NCBI RefSeq assembly: GCF_900177425.1
Contig: NZ_LT840184.1
Coordinates: forward strand, 3,264,263 to 3,328,262
Reading direction: 5' to 3'
DNA from: Paenibacillus uliginis N3/975
GTDB taxonomy: Bacteria; Bacillota; Bacilli; Paenibacillales; Paenibacillaceae
Length of the DNA: 64,000 nt
Shown: piece by piece, positions 7,812-15,846 of the stretch
Numbering within the stretch: position 1 is the stretch's first letter
Layout of the letters: every line of letters begins with the position of its first letter
The notes under the pieces: model-generated
The model's database searches: none
Seen by the model: only the letters and a program-made list of their open reading frames with translations
What the model was told of the DNA's origin: nothing
Program-made: the position numbers and the translations under genes

Positions 7812-8246
7812 ATGGTTTTAAGTGAACTTTGGCGTCATCTTGAGGCAGACAAACGAATCCAAGGGTTAAGCCCAAATACATTGCGAGCTTATGCTTTGCA
7901 ACTCAAGATACTGGGTTAAGGACCTCGGGGATGTAGATATCACTGAATCTGCTGAAGGAATACTTAGCTAAGCAGTCCGATCACTTGAAGCCGAGCAGCT
8001 ATCGCATCCGTTTTGTACGATCCTTAATCCGATTTGCATATGAAGAAACCTATTTACCTGACAATCCTTCGCTCAAACTGCGCGAGCTAAACTGGATAAG
8101 CGGATTCCTAAGTTTTTGATGGAGGAAGATGTCATTCATCTGAATATCTCATGTCAGACCTTAAGGGAAAGAGGGCTGTTTGAGTTTCTATATAGCACAG
8201 GAGGGCTTCAAGAGGATTATTTCAATCCTAAACTTAAAAAGGGTGC
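7812..8246 (+). pseudogene. Second XerC-type tyrosine recombinase, decayed
   Basis: It starts MVLSELWRHLEADKRIQGLS and NTLRAYALQLKI, then frame changes give DLGDVDITE, LKEYLAKQSDHLKPSS, RIRFVRSLIRFAYEETYLPD and RERGLFEFLYSTGG. This is the N-terminal domain plus the helix just before box I. At least three frame disruptions are present. The sequence diverges after STGG and a TGTCGG element begins at 8247. The box I Arg, HxxR and Tyr motifs are all missing. It is a homologue of 6788-7190 and retains the middle section deleted there. Confidence 0.75.
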
Positions 8247-8361
8247 TGTCGAGGGACAAAAACATGTTCCCATTGAAAGTCGCTATTTTAGCGGCTTTTT
8301 TTGTTTTATCGGTACAAGTTCTTGTCCCGATTGCCGTAAAGGACAAGAACATAGTCCGACA
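8247..8361 (+). mobile_element. TGTCGG mini-element, copy 3 (TGTCG...CGACA ends)
   Basis: It begins TGTCGAGGGACAAAAACAT and ends GGACAAGAACATAGTCCGACA. The short inverted termini TGTCG/CGACA are visible here because the usual right-hand extension (GATTACCGA...) is absent. It has one internal reversed motif (CAAGTTCTTGTCCCGA) and the usual AGCGGC stem. No obvious target duplication. Confidence 0.75.
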
Positions 8362-8405
8362 ATGTATAGCTCATAATGATAGGTTTTAAATTGAAAATAA
8401 CAAAA

Positions 8406-8454
8406 ATACGACCGGAGCGCAGTACGGAGCGCAGTACACTAAATCCGGTCGTAT
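8406..8454. repeat. Hairpin with 11-bp perfect stem
   Basis: ATACGACCGGA pairs exactly with TCCGGTCGTAT around a loop containing two copies of GGAGCGCAGTAC. T-rich sequence on the right suggests a terminator in either direction. Confidence 0.5.
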
Positions 8455-8492
8455 CTTTATCTCCGACGATAAGAACATATAGACATTGATAG

Positions 8493-8527
8493 TGTCTAAT
8501 GACACAAAGTTACCTACAATGTGTCGG
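8493..8527. repeat. Family-2 transposon-end fragment
   Basis: TGTCTAATGACACAAAGTTA followed by CCTACA is the same end as at 49541 and, inverted, at about 54658-54710. It is immediately followed by TGTGTCGGGTG. Confidence 0.6.
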
Positions 8528-8582
8528 GTGTGGTGAAATGTAATAAACTCGCTAGTGAGAAAACAGGAGAAGAATAAGTGTT

Positions 8583-8610
8583 ATTCAACTAATGGGCAGG
8601 GTAGTTTAAT
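8583..8610. repeat. A site (ATTCAACTAA variant)
   Basis: ATTCAACTAA, spacer TGGGCAGG, then GTAGTTTAAT. The left arm equals that of the perfect site at 7231. Confidence 0.75.
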
Positions 8611-8715
8611 CCTTGACTAATCTATAAGGATACGGTTATTATTACCATAATGTTGATGAAATGGGGAAATACGTATGATTAATCTGGTCTTGAAACAACC
8701 CTATCATCACAAGAA

Positions 8716-8817
8716 GCGTTAACACATTCCTCAAAAATTGGGGATGGGTTAACGCTTTTCGCGCTACCCATCCTGCGAGATACAACGCGCAGGACCAAGG
8801 GTCCAGCGCGTTTTTTG
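8716..8817 (+). promoter_or_regulatory. Structured leader ending in a terminator hairpin
   Basis: The first stem, GCGTTAAC/GTTAACGC (8716-8755), encloses a smaller CATTCC/GGGATG helix. The second unit (8760-8817) pairs CGCGCT with AGCGCG, encloses CCTGCG/CGCAGG and GGACC/GGTCC helices, and ends in TTTTTTG. This is attenuator-like and precedes a short truncated frame at 8851. It may be the leader of a lost recombinase or transposase gene. Confidence 0.45.
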
Positions 8818-8850
8818 TTTTAGCAATTAAAAGCACGGAGGGATAAAGAA

Positions 8851-8925
8851 ATGACAATCATGACAGAAACCACAAAGCTGCCGCAATGTTTAAATGTTAA
8901 CAGCTTCGTCAAGACATCAAGGTAG
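8851..8925 (+). pseudogene. Short open frame, probable 5' remnant of a lost gene
   Basis: A 24-codon frame (MTIMTETTKLPQCLNV...) with a good GGAGGG site 9 bases upstream of ATG, placed just after the structured leader. It ends abruptly in TAG before the next cassette gene. It could be a leader peptide, but more likely it is the start of a truncated gene. Confidence 0.35.
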
Positions 8926-8988
8926 AATAACTCAACAAACTATATAAAGTTCAGCTCTGCATAAAGGGACCCTAAGGAGGGCAATTCG

Positions 8989-9924
8989 ATGATTGCAAAT
9001 AAACTAAATTTTGGAGATGAAATAAGGGTAATTGCACCTTCAAGAAGCCTAAGCATTATTTGGCAGGAGGTGTTTGATAAAGCCCTAAAATTTCTCACAA
9101 ATAAGGGGTTTAAAATTTCGTTTTCAAAAAATTGTAGTGAGCTTGATGAAATTGATTCTTCGAGTATTCATTCTCGTATTGAAGACTTGCATGACGCGTT
9201 TCTTGATAAAAATGTTAAAGCCATACTAACTTGTATCGGCGGATTCAATGTGAACCAGATTTTAGAATATATAGATTACTCGTTAATAAAAAGGAATCCC
9301 AAAATAATATGCGGTTTTTCTGATATTACTGCTTTGCTGAATTCCATTTATGCTAAGACAGGATTAATCACTTATCATGGACCACATTTCTCATCCTTTG
9401 GATTTAACAAAGAAATTGAGTACACAAATGCCTACTTTGAAAAATGTCTATTAAAGAACGAGACCTTTATTATTGAGCCATCGAAACATACAAAGGAATA
9501 TTATGTTATCCAAGAAGGCTTCACCCAGGGAAAAATTGTTGGGGGCAACCTTTGTACTTTAAACCTTTTGCAAGGAACAGAATTCATGCCTGACCTCGGA
9601 AATAAGATATTATTCCTTGAGGATGACAACATTGTAGGCGACTATTTCAGATATGAGTTCGAAAGAAACCTCCAATCACTCATTCAAACATCAGGCTTTG
9701 ATGAAGTGAAAGGCATTGTAATTGGGCGCTTTGAGGATAGTTGCAAAATGGATATAAATACTATACGAAGAATGATTTCAACGAAAAAACAATTGAAAAA
9801 CGTTCCAATCATTTCTAATGTAGATTTCGGTCATGAGTTTCCTTTTGCTACCTTTCCTATCGGTGGGGTTGTTAAAATTGAAGCCAATGCATCAAAAGTT
9901 TCCTTGGAAGTGGTAGAACATTAA
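8989..9924 (+). CDS. LD-carboxypeptidase / MccF-like peptidase (S66)
   Basis: A 311-residue protein of peptidase family S66, which includes murein LD-carboxypeptidases and the microcin C immunity peptidase MccF. The triad is visible: Ser111 in CGFSDITALL, Glu211 in LFLEDDN and His282 in DFGHEFPF, at the family's usual spacing. The N-terminal RVIAPSRS and the TYHGPHFSSFG stretch are also typical. No signal peptide is present, so it should act in the cytosol, on muropeptides or toxic peptide-nucleotides. AAGGAGG at ideal spacing supports the start. The stop TAA is part of the B site (ACATTAAGCTAAC). A damaged paralogue is at 46475. Confidence 0.88.
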   Translation: MIANKLNFGDEIRVIAPSRSLSIIWQEVFDKALKFLTNKGFKISFSKNCSELDEIDSSSIHSRIEDLHDAFLDKNVKAILTCIGGFNVNQILEYIDYSLIKRNPKIICGFSDITALLNSIYAKTGLITYHGPHFSSFGFNKEIEYTNAYFEKCLLKNETFIIEPSKHTKEYYVIQEGFTQGKIVGGNLCTLNLLQGTEFMPDLGNKILFLEDDNIVGDYFRYEFERNLQSLIQTSGFDEVKGIVIGRFEDSCKMDINTIRRMISTKKQLKNVPIISNVDFGHEFPFATFPIGGVVKIEANASKVSLEVVEH

Positions 9925-9996
9925 GCTAACGGGAAACGATAGTTCAATCAACAAGCGGCAGTCTGTGACTTTATTTTCCAGTCCAAGAATGCCGCT
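9919..9996. repeat. B site and hairpin of a separator
   Basis: ATTAAGCTAAC, spacer GGGAAAC, GATAGTTCAATC, followed by a stem AGCGGCA.../...TGCCGCT. The A partner is not seen directly after it; other end-like repeats intervene before the A site at 10541. Confidence 0.7.
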
Positions 9997-10081
9997 GATT
10001 TCTATATTGGAGTCAGTCTAATACTTATTATTCGGAGCCTGACGGTTCAACAATTCAGAAATCCATGAAGGATCAACAAAT

Positions 10082-10187
10082 CCAGTCTAAAACTTTATTT
10101 TCTTCGGACATGGGGGCAGAATTGAACATGTCTAATGACACAAAAGTGACCCCATTGTGGGTTTATGACACAAATGTGTACCCATTA
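10082..10187. repeat. Cluster of family-4 and family-2 transposon-end motifs
   Basis: A family-4 motif (CAGTCTAAAACTTTATTTTC, 10084-10103) is followed by two family-2 motifs: TGTCTAATGACACAAAAG with TGACCCCATT (from 10129), and TATGACACAAATGTG with TACCCATT (10164-10187). An apparent open frame across this block is accidental. Confidence 0.55.
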
Positions 10188-10229
10188 CTACGGACTCGGA
10201 ATTTTACTCAAACAGAAATTATGGGCAGT

Positions 10230-10505
10230 TTCAGAAAAAGTGTAGGAAATTGCTACGTTTGGAACAATCAAAAAAGACAATCTGAAAAAACCATGAGAAT
10301 TCCTTTAAGCACACTAACAACGAAAGCTTGTAAACCTTGCAAAAGATCCTACAAGCTACTATGACGCAGATAAATGGGGCATCCTCCGCGCTAAGATCGG
10401 AAATGAACTTCGAGAATTGTTGAACCTTGGATATCGTAAAGCTTCTACTAGCCAGTAAACAAGAATTCCTTACCAGAGAAGAAGCAAGCAACAATATGGC
10501 TTAAA
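10230..10505 (+). other. Non-coding stretch with a decayed coding remnant
   Basis: Shifting frames give phrases such as SYYDADKWGILRAKIGNELR and ELLNLGYRKASTSQ, which look like protein-coding residue. No family is recognised and there is no complete frame. Confidence 0.3.
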
Positions 10506-10540
10506 GGCTGATCTGCCGTATGTAAAAGAATGCACTTGGA

Positions 10541-10570
10541 TCATTAAGCTAACGGGCAGAATAATTCAAT
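10541..10570. repeat. A site
   Basis: TCATTAAGCTAAC, spacer GGGCAG, AATAATTCAAT. Confidence 0.75.
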
Positions 10571-10596
10571 TATGGATTACAGTTTTTTATGGGCAC

Positions 10597-10737
10597 CGCG
10601 ACATGGATGAATATACCTCCGCCAAGCGCCGCCTGTTGGATTCAGACTGCTGACGACTTTGCCGTCTTAAACGGCGATAATCCGGCGACTGCTGCATTGC
10701 GTGGGCGGGGGCGGACCAACGGGCAGTAGAATTCAAT
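10597..10737. other. GC-rich remnant ending in a degenerate A site
   Basis: About 110 bases are distinctly richer in GC than the surroundings and contain a short frame MDEYTSAKRRLLDSDC with no full gene. The stretch ends in CCAACGGGCAGTAGAATTCAA (10717-10737), an A core with poor arms. It looks like the relic of a cassette of foreign composition. Confidence 0.4.
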
Positions 10738-10922
10738 TTCGTGTTAAAATAAATTGTGGAATAGTTACCCATATGGATTTGGAGGAATGCTCGTGGCATG
10801 GCCAACTCATATTGTTGCTTGAAAATGGTTTAAATACAATTAAAGCAATATAATTATTTTGAATTTTCATAAGAGGATTTATTTTCAGTGGTTGTTCATG
10901 TTAAGGGAGGTGAAAAATAGCT

Positions 10923-11132
10923 ATGCGTAAAAAAGATAGGAACGTAACAGGTATTGTATTGGCCGTAATTTACTGTGTTGTTCTTTTTGAGATTTTAATT
11001 GATGCACCCCCTGGTGAAGCTCCAAATAATCCGCCTTGGGCATACGCAATGATTCCACTTGGAGCTGTTGCAATCACCCTTCTCTTTGATTATGTGATCA
11101 AGTTCGATTTCTTCAAAAAAAAGAAAGAGTGA
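10923..11132 (+). CDS. Small two-helix membrane protein
   Basis: A 69-residue protein with hydrophobic segments at about 9-26 (TGIVLAVIYCVVLFEILI) and 40-57 (YAMIPLGAVAITLLFDYV), a proline-rich linker PPGEAPNNPPW and a lysine-rich end. GGGAGGTGA lies 10 bases upstream of ATG. Family not recognised. Confidence 0.65.
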   Translation: MRKKDRNVTGIVLAVIYCVVLFEILIDAPPGEAPNNPPWAYAMIPLGAVAITLLFDYVIKFDFFKKKKE

Positions 11133-11170
11133 AGGGAGTGTTATAAATGACCGGAACCGGTACGTACATG

Positions 11171-11283
11171 TGTCGGGGGAAAAGTAGATGTTCCCTTTGA
11201 AAGTCGCAATTAGCGGCTTTTTTTGTTTTTACGGTACAAGTTCTTGTCCCGAGCCAAGGACAATAACCTAGTCTGATTACCGA
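11171..11283 (+). mobile_element. TGTCGG mini-element, copy 4
   Basis: It starts TGTCGGGGGAAAAGTAGATG, has the CGCAATTAGCGGCTTTTTTTG stem, one reversed motif (CAAGTTCTTGTCCCGA) and a final AGTCTGATTACCGA. The A site follows 39 bp after its right end. Confidence 0.75.
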
Positions 11284-11320
11284 TTAGATAAGCATTTAAC
11301 TACATTTCACTGCTTTAGTT

Positions 11321-11349
11321 CATTAAGCTAACGGGCAGGATAGTTTAAT
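11321..11349. repeat. A site
   Basis: CATTAAGCTAAC, spacer GGGCAG, GATAGTTTAAT. Near-consensus core placed after TGTCGG copy 4. Confidence 0.8.
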
Positions 11350-11353
11350 ACTT

Positions 11354-11432
11354 TTTGCGAATATTCCACAGATGGAATTATTTGCGAATATTCCACAGAT
11401 GGAATTATTTGCTAAATTCGCAAATTAGACTT
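11354..11432. repeat. 27-bp tandem repeat
   Basis: TTTGCGAATATTCCACAGAT plus GGAATTA occurs twice in a row (11354-11380, 11381-11407). It is followed by TTTGCTAAATTCGCAAATTA, where ATTCGCAAA is inverted relative to TTTGCGAAT. This could be another multi-site transposon end or an operator array in front of the VOC gene. Confidence 0.55.
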
Positions 11433-11479
11433 TAGGCGAAACTCTCGAAAGCATATATTAAAAACATGGGAGGAAAAAG

Positions 11480-11965
11480 ATGATTAAATTTATCTCATCA
11501 GTTTTATTTGTTAAGGATATAGCAGTTTCACGGATGTTTTATGAAGAGATTTTAGACCAACAAATAGAGATAGACTATGGTGTCAATATCGGATACGTTG
11601 GTGGCTTTTCAATATGGAAGAAGGACGTAGCACATCAAAACATATTTAGAGATAACAAGGCTGAAATCGAATTGATAGGTAACAGGAAGCAGCAAATTGA
11701 ACTGTACTTCGAAGTAGAATACATAGATAAGATATGTAAAAAACTTAAAGATCATCAGATTGAATTCGTTCATGACATGTTTGAACAACCTTGGGGGCAA
11801 AGAGTATTTAGAGTGTATGATCCAGATAAATATATTATAGAATTAGGCGAACCGATGAATGTGGTAATAAAGAGATATTATGAAACGGGTATGACATTTG
11901 AAGAGGTAGCAGAGAGGTCTTCAACTCCAATTAGTATTGTAAGAAGCGTAATTAATAATAAATAA
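11480..11965 (+). CDS. VOC-family protein with C-terminal helix-turn-helix-like tail
   Basis: A 161-residue vicinal-oxygen-chelate (glyoxalase/bleomycin-resistance) protein. The beta-alpha-beta-beta-beta start FISSVLFVKDIAVSRMFYEE and the second half ending VYDPDKYIIELGEP are typical. His/Glu metal ligands are only partly conserved, with Glu near the end of the VOC domain. The last 35 residues (TFEEVAERSSTPISIVRSVI) look like a short helical, sigma-like extension. GGAGG lies upstream of ATG. Such proteins bind drugs or perform isomerase or lyase chemistry; the substrate is unknown. Confidence 0.75.
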   Translation: MIKFISSVLFVKDIAVSRMFYEEILDQQIEIDYGVNIGYVGGFSIWKKDVAHQNIFRDNKAEIELIGNRKQQIELYFEVEYIDKICKKLKDHQIEFVHDMFEQPWGQRVFRVYDPDKYIIELGEPMNVVIKRYYETGMTFEEVAERSSTPISIVRSVINNK

Positions 11966-12119
11966 TTAGCACTATAGATTTTCAAGGTAGTGATGGCTTA
12001 TTAGGGGAAGTCGAGAGCATCGCCTAAACCAGCTAATCAAAGTCAAGTTTTAGTATATTTAAGATTTCAGAAAACCAAAGATTACAGACTTAAATAAACC
12101 TACTTATATTGAAACATGT

Positions 12120-12233
12120 TGTCGGGGGACAAGAACATATTCCCATTGAAAGTCGCTAATTTAGCGGCTTTTTTGTTTTATCGGCACAAGTTCTTGTCCC
12201 GAGTCAAGGACAAGAACATGCTCCGATTACCGA
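12120..12233 (+). mobile_element. TGTCGG mini-element, copy 5
   Basis: It starts TGTCGGGGGACAAGAACAT, has the AGTCGCTAATTTAGCGGC stem, a reversed motif, then GGACAAGAACATGCTCCGAT and TACCGA. The A site begins 36 bp after its right end. Confidence 0.8.
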
Positions 12234-12267
12234 ATAGATAAATATCTAACTGAAGTTTACAGCTATT

Positions 12268-12296
12268 CATTAAGCTAACAGGCAGAATATCTTCAT
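12268..12296. repeat. A site (slightly degenerate)
   Basis: CATTAAGCTAAC, spacer AGGCAG, AATATCTTCAT. Confidence 0.7.
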
Positions 12297-12452
12297 TAGT
12301 AATCAGTCTTTTGGATAGAAGTGCTGTACACAATTAACACTATCCGTGTGAAAAAAACGTTTGGTATTAATTAAGGCAGTATTGGTTTTGAAAAAAGTCT
12401 CGATAAGCAATATACTAAGCAATAATAATTCTTTTATAGAGGTGGAACTTAA

Positions 12453-13016
12453 ATGGAAGTCGATGATTCAAAGCAAATTATATTACAAGTCGGCGCTGCC
12501 CTAAAAAAATTCAGAAAAGAAAAGAACATGAGCCTAGAGGAATTAGCGGAGTTGACTGGTGTAAGTAAACTCACGCTTGGAAATATTGAGCGTGGCGAAA
12601 CTAATCCAACAATTGCCATTATATGGAGAATTTCAAAAGGTCTCTCTTTACCGTTTATGGCCTTGTTCAAATCTGAAGATCCTGTATGTCTTTACCGAGC
12701 AGGTGAGGGGTTGCGGTTTACTAGCGATCATAAGAATTGGATTGTTGAACCAATATTTAAAAACGCAAGTTACGATATTGAAATGTATCGTGCTTATTTA
12801 CAACCAAATAGCTCGTATTACCCTGAAGGTCATCATATGAATTCAACTGAAATTGCGACAGTAATGACAGGTGCCATTGAAATTCATGTTAATGGAGAGG
12901 TTTATTTATTGAATCAATATGATTCGATCAGTTTCCGTGCAGACAGTCCACATTCTTATACTAATCATACGGATAGCGAAGCAGTGCTCCATATTTCATT
13001 AAAATATGGAATGTAA
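12453..13016 (+). CDS. XRE-family regulator with C-terminal cupin
   Basis: A 187-residue two-domain transcription factor. Residues about 12-66 form a Cro/C1-type helix-turn-helix (LKKFRKEKNMSLEELAELTG, SKLTLGNIERGETNPTI). Residues about 110-187 form a cupin barrel (STEIATVMTGAIEIHVNGEV, DSISFRADSPHSYTNHT). This architecture is common in regulators that sense a small ligand through the cupin and control an adjacent transporter or enzyme. Here no partner gene shares its cassette, so the target is unknown. AGAGGTGG upstream supports the start. Confidence 0.85.
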   Translation: MEVDDSKQIILQVGAALKKFRKEKNMSLEELAELTGVSKLTLGNIERGETNPTIAIIWRISKGLSLPFMALFKSEDPVCLYRAGEGLRFTSDHKNWIVEPIFKNASYDIEMYRAYLQPNSSYYPEGHHMNSTEIATVMTGAIEIHVNGEVYLLNQYDSISFRADSPHSYTNHTDSEAVLHISLKYGM

Positions 13017-13059
13017 TATTCGAAAAATTTGCTGGATTATTTTTATATACTGTTAGATC

Positions 13060-13364
13060 AAAATAAAGTGTTAGACTAGAGTTGTTGCTGTAGCGGCATT
13101 TTTAAGTTGAAAAATCGTCAGTTTATGAAAAATAAGTATTAGACTGAGGGTAAAAATGAGAACTATAGTAAGTTGGAATCGAAAAATAAAGTATTAGACT
13201 ACGCAAACTGATCACGGCGCACCGGCATGCTGCCGATCGTTCCACCGGACAGTGCCCTCAAGCACTAGGAGTGTTGAGCAGTTGCAGTGGAATATGACGA
13301 TGAAGTCAAAGGTGCCTTTGCTTAGTCTACAACTTTATTTTCCGAGTCTAATACTTTATTTTTT
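13060..13364 (+). mobile_element. Family-4 element with multi-site ends (deleted inside)
   Basis: On the left are three forward copies of an AAAATAAAGTRTTAGACT motif (13060, about 13121, about 13183). On the right are two inverted copies, AGTCTACAACTTTATTTT (13324) and AGTCTAATACTTTATTTT (13345). Between them lies about 110 bp of coding residue whose end, AVAVEYDDEVKGAFA plus stop, abuts the right end. The same coding end and right end recur at 14180-14358. Inverted multi-copy ends with the last gene abutting them suggest a Mu/Tn7-like transposon reduced to its ends. Confidence 0.6.
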
Positions 13365-13631
13365 TGAACACAAGGAAAAAATCCTTTTACAATCATTGTC
13401 AGTACGTTATAATACAATCACCAGATGGATTACCCAACAAAAAAAGTGAAATATTGGAATTAATTAGTGAAGTCTAAGTAATAACTGATATTGATTAACG
13501 GAACATAGTGTTGGGTGATGGACACCATGTAAATTTAGGTTGGACTATCTCCTTTTCACAGTCATGTAGTTACCCTCGGCTCGTCATAGTCTTGAGCCGC
13601 TTATTACATAATAGATATCGGAGGTATGGTT

Positions 13632-13987
13632 ATGGTCAATCGCAATAGAAAGAAAATTTTCACAGCCCTCAGCGCAGCTTTAATCGTCTCTATGCTGGCT
13701 ACTGGCGTGATAGGCGCTGCCCAAGGTAAAACAACGTTAGAGGTAGCGAAGACAGCAGGGGATAAAAAGGTTGAAGTTATTAAAGCATAAGCGAGACCTT
13801 ACTATGAAGAAGCTACCGTTATTATTAACGGTAAGGATCAAAACTACAGTCAACCCACAATTGTTAAGTAAGGTGCGACTCTAGTCCCAATTAGAGGGGT
13901 ATTCGAAGCACCTGATGCGAAAGTCAACGGAATTAAAAGACTCCAACAGTGGTAGCAACTAAAGATGAAGTGCTCCCTGCCAAGTAG
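13632..13987 (+). pseudogene. Secreted copper-amine-oxidase-stalk-like protein, decayed
   Basis: ATG with GGAGGT upstream encodes a clear signal peptide (KKIFTALSAALIVSMLATGV, then IGAAQG). The frame then meets a TAA after VEVIKA. In the same frame it continues YYEEATVIINGKDQNYSQPT, another TAA, then TLVPIRGVFEAPDAKVNG. This is the copper amine oxidase N-terminal stalk pattern (INGK...LVPIRG.FE), abundant in Paenibacillus secreted proteins. A later shift gives TVVATKDEVLPAK. Two stops plus a shift make it inactive. Confidence 0.7.
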
Positions 13988-14020
13988 AAAGTGAAAAAAA
14001 CAAAAAAAGTTAATTTATTA

Positions 14021-14054
14021 ACCTCAGCTCGGTTAACCCAGCTGAGGTTTTTTC
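14021..14054 (+). terminator. Rho-independent terminator
   Basis: ACCTCAGCT pairs with AGCTGAGGT around CGGTTAACCC and is followed by TTTTTTC. Confidence 0.8.
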
Positions 14055-14055
14055 A

Positions 14056-14147
14056 TTATGAAGCTCGTCGGTATTCGTTAGGTGGCAAGCCACACAAACA
14101 CTCTGTATAGCGGTAGTTGTAATAGCGAATGTATTCGTTAGATTCCT
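14056..14147 (-). pseudogene. IS3-family transposase C-terminal remnant
   Basis: Read on the minus strand this gives NEYIRYYNYRYTECLCGLPP and NEYRRAS. The YI.YYN..R and L.P.EYR pattern is the end of IS3/IS150 integrase domains. Only the last 30 residues remain, and no inverted repeat is identified. Confidence 0.65.
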
Positions 14148-14179
14148 AGCTATATATGTTGAACTTTCAAAACAAGCTG

Positions 14180-14358
14180 TCCGTGACGCCCAGGCTTGCT
14201 GCTGAACGATCCGTCGGACAGTGCCGTTAAGCACCATTATTACGAAGAAGCTGCAGTGGAACATGGCGATTAAGTCAAAAGTACCTTGGCTTAGTCTACA
14301 ACTATATTTTCTGAGTCTAATATTTTAATTTTCAGTCTATAACTTTATTTTCTTTTCA
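14180..14358 (+). mobile_element. Family-4 element right end with coding tail
   Basis: The coding residue SAVKHHYYEEAAVEHGD is followed by three inverted motifs: AGTCTACAACTATATTTT (14296), GAGTCTAATATTTTAATTTT (14316) and CAGTCTATAACTTTATTTTC (14334). It matches the right half of 13060-13364 and shares the words SAxKH and AVEY/HDD/GD. Confidence 0.55.
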
Positions 14359-14363
14359 CATAT

Positions 14364-14410
14364 ACAACAAAGAAATCCATGTTACATGGGAATTTCTTTG
14401 TTGTTTTTTG
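14364..14410 (+). terminator. Strong terminator hairpin
   Basis: ACAACAAAGAAAT pairs with ATTTCTTTGTTGT around a CCATGTTACATGGG inner stem and is followed by TTTTTG. Confidence 0.75.
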
Positions 14411-14588
14411 TTTTTAGAAAAAGTTATATTTCAAGATATCACGACCTGATTTGGTATGTTATAAAATACTTATTGTATAAAAAAATATATTATAATATAC
14501 TTGTTGTATTCGCGCGAATTATTAGTGAAAAATATATCAATCGGCAGGAAACAAAGAGTACGATTAATTTTGGAAGGAGAAATTTAGA

Positions 14589-15815
14589 ATGCCGAATCAA
14601 ATAGAAAAAAACCAGAAAAAACAAGCCGTTCCATCTTCTACGTGGCTGATAATTTTAGGCATTATTGTTATTGCGGCTAATTTACGTGCTCCTTTAACCT
14701 CGGTCGGTCCTTTAGTTAGTCTCATTAGGGATGACGTTCATATTTCAAATACTTTAGCAGGCTTGATAACTACGGTGCCATTGCTAGCTTTTGCCTTATT
14801 ATCGCCTCTTGTTCCAAAATTAGGACGAAAATATGGAGTGGAACCCGTCATTTGTTTTGCTCTTATTTTTTTAACCGTTGGTATTATAATACGTTCTTTA
14901 TCTGGGGCAACTAATCTGTACATTGGGACAGCGATTCTTGGATTTGCAATTGCAGTGTGTAATGTATTATTGCCAAGTCTAATCAAACGGGATTTTCCAA
15001 ATAAAATTGGCTCCATGACAGGTATATATTCTATTTCAATGAATTTATGTGGAGCGATCGCTTCTGGAATCAGTGTACCACTAGCAGTGGGAGCAGGTTT
15101 AAAATGGCAAGGCGCATTGGGAATCTGGGGTATTCTAAGCTTTTTATCAATTCTCTGTTGGTTACCGCAATTTAGAAATCGATCAAAGCAAGTATCCACC
15201 TCTCGCAACAAGGAATCAATCAACAATGATGTGAATGTTTGGCGTTCGTCCCTTGCTTGGCAAGTAACCTTGTTTATGGGCATACAATCCATGATATTCT
15301 ATGTGCTGATTGCATGGTTACCTGAAATTTTAAAACAGCAAGGAATTGATTCGAGTCAATCAGGATGGTATCTCTCAATTATGCAACTGGCTCTGCTTCC
15401 ATTTACCTTTATTGTCCCCGTTATTGCTGGGCGCATGTCTAGCCAACGGTCGTTAGTGACCATCACCACCATTTTACTTTTGACGGGAACACTCGGACTA
15501 CTTTATGGAAGTACCAATATAATTCTGTTGTGGATCATAATACTTGGAATTGGTGGAGGCTTCGCCTTTGGTTTGTCCATGATGTTTTTCGGCTTGCGTA
15601 CAGAAAATGCTCATCAGGCTGCTGAACTGTCTGGAATGGCTCAATCGATCGGATACCTCCTTGCAGCAATTGGTCCAGCGTTGATTGGATATCTGCATGA
15701 TGGGACAAATAGTTGGACCCTGCCACTCCTCATATTACTTGGTGCTTCTGTATTACTATTTTTGTTTGGTATTGGTGCAGCAAAGAACCAATTTGTGGGT
15801 GCACCTAAAAAGTAA
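14589..15815 (+). CDS. MFS transporter, CynX/NimT-like
   Basis: A 408-residue major facilitator with about 12 membrane segments. The signature of the CynX/NimT/YeaN group is at the start (IIVIAANLRAPLTSVGPLVS). The loop PLVPKLGRKYGVEPVI is the usual MFS loop between helices 2 and 3. A polar loop near residues 195-215 separates the two six-helix halves. Known members export or import cyanate, 2-nitroimidazole or related small molecules; the substrate here is unknown. GGAAGGAG lies upstream of ATG. The cassette starts after a strong terminator and is followed by a UspA remnant. Confidence 0.85.
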   Translation: MPNQIEKNQKKQAVPSSTWLIILGIIVIAANLRAPLTSVGPLVSLIRDDVHISNTLAGLITTVPLLAFALLSPLVPKLGRKYGVEPVICFALIFLTVGIIIRSLSGATNLYIGTAILGFAIAVCNVLLPSLIKRDFPNKIGSMTGIYSISMNLCGAIASGISVPLAVGAGLKWQGALGIWGILSFLSILCWLPQFRNRSKQVSTSRNKESINNDVNVWRSSLAWQVTLFMGIQSMIFYVLIAWLPEILKQQGIDSSQSGWYLSIMQLALLPFTFIVPVIAGRMSSQRSLVTITTILLLTGTLGLLYGSTNIILLWIIILGIGGGFAFGLSMMFFGLRTENAHQAAELSGMAQSIGYLLAAIGPALIGYLHDGTNSWTLPLLILLGASVLLFLFGIGAAKNQFVGAPKK

Positions 15816-15846
15816 CTACGACTTACAAAGAAAAAGATGATTCAAA

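Noticed and set aside
8116..8389. Two overlapping frames near 8116-8389
   Set aside because: Both run from the recombinase remnant into the TGTCGG element and its hairpins; they are by-products of the repeat.
10065..10364. A 99-codon open frame on the + strand
   Set aside because: It crosses two families of transposon-end repeats and a decayed remnant, has no ribosome site, and its translation shows no protein-like pattern.
13252..13449. A 65-codon frame in the family-4 element
   Set aside because: It reads through the repeat ends in a frame different from the coding tail that abuts them.
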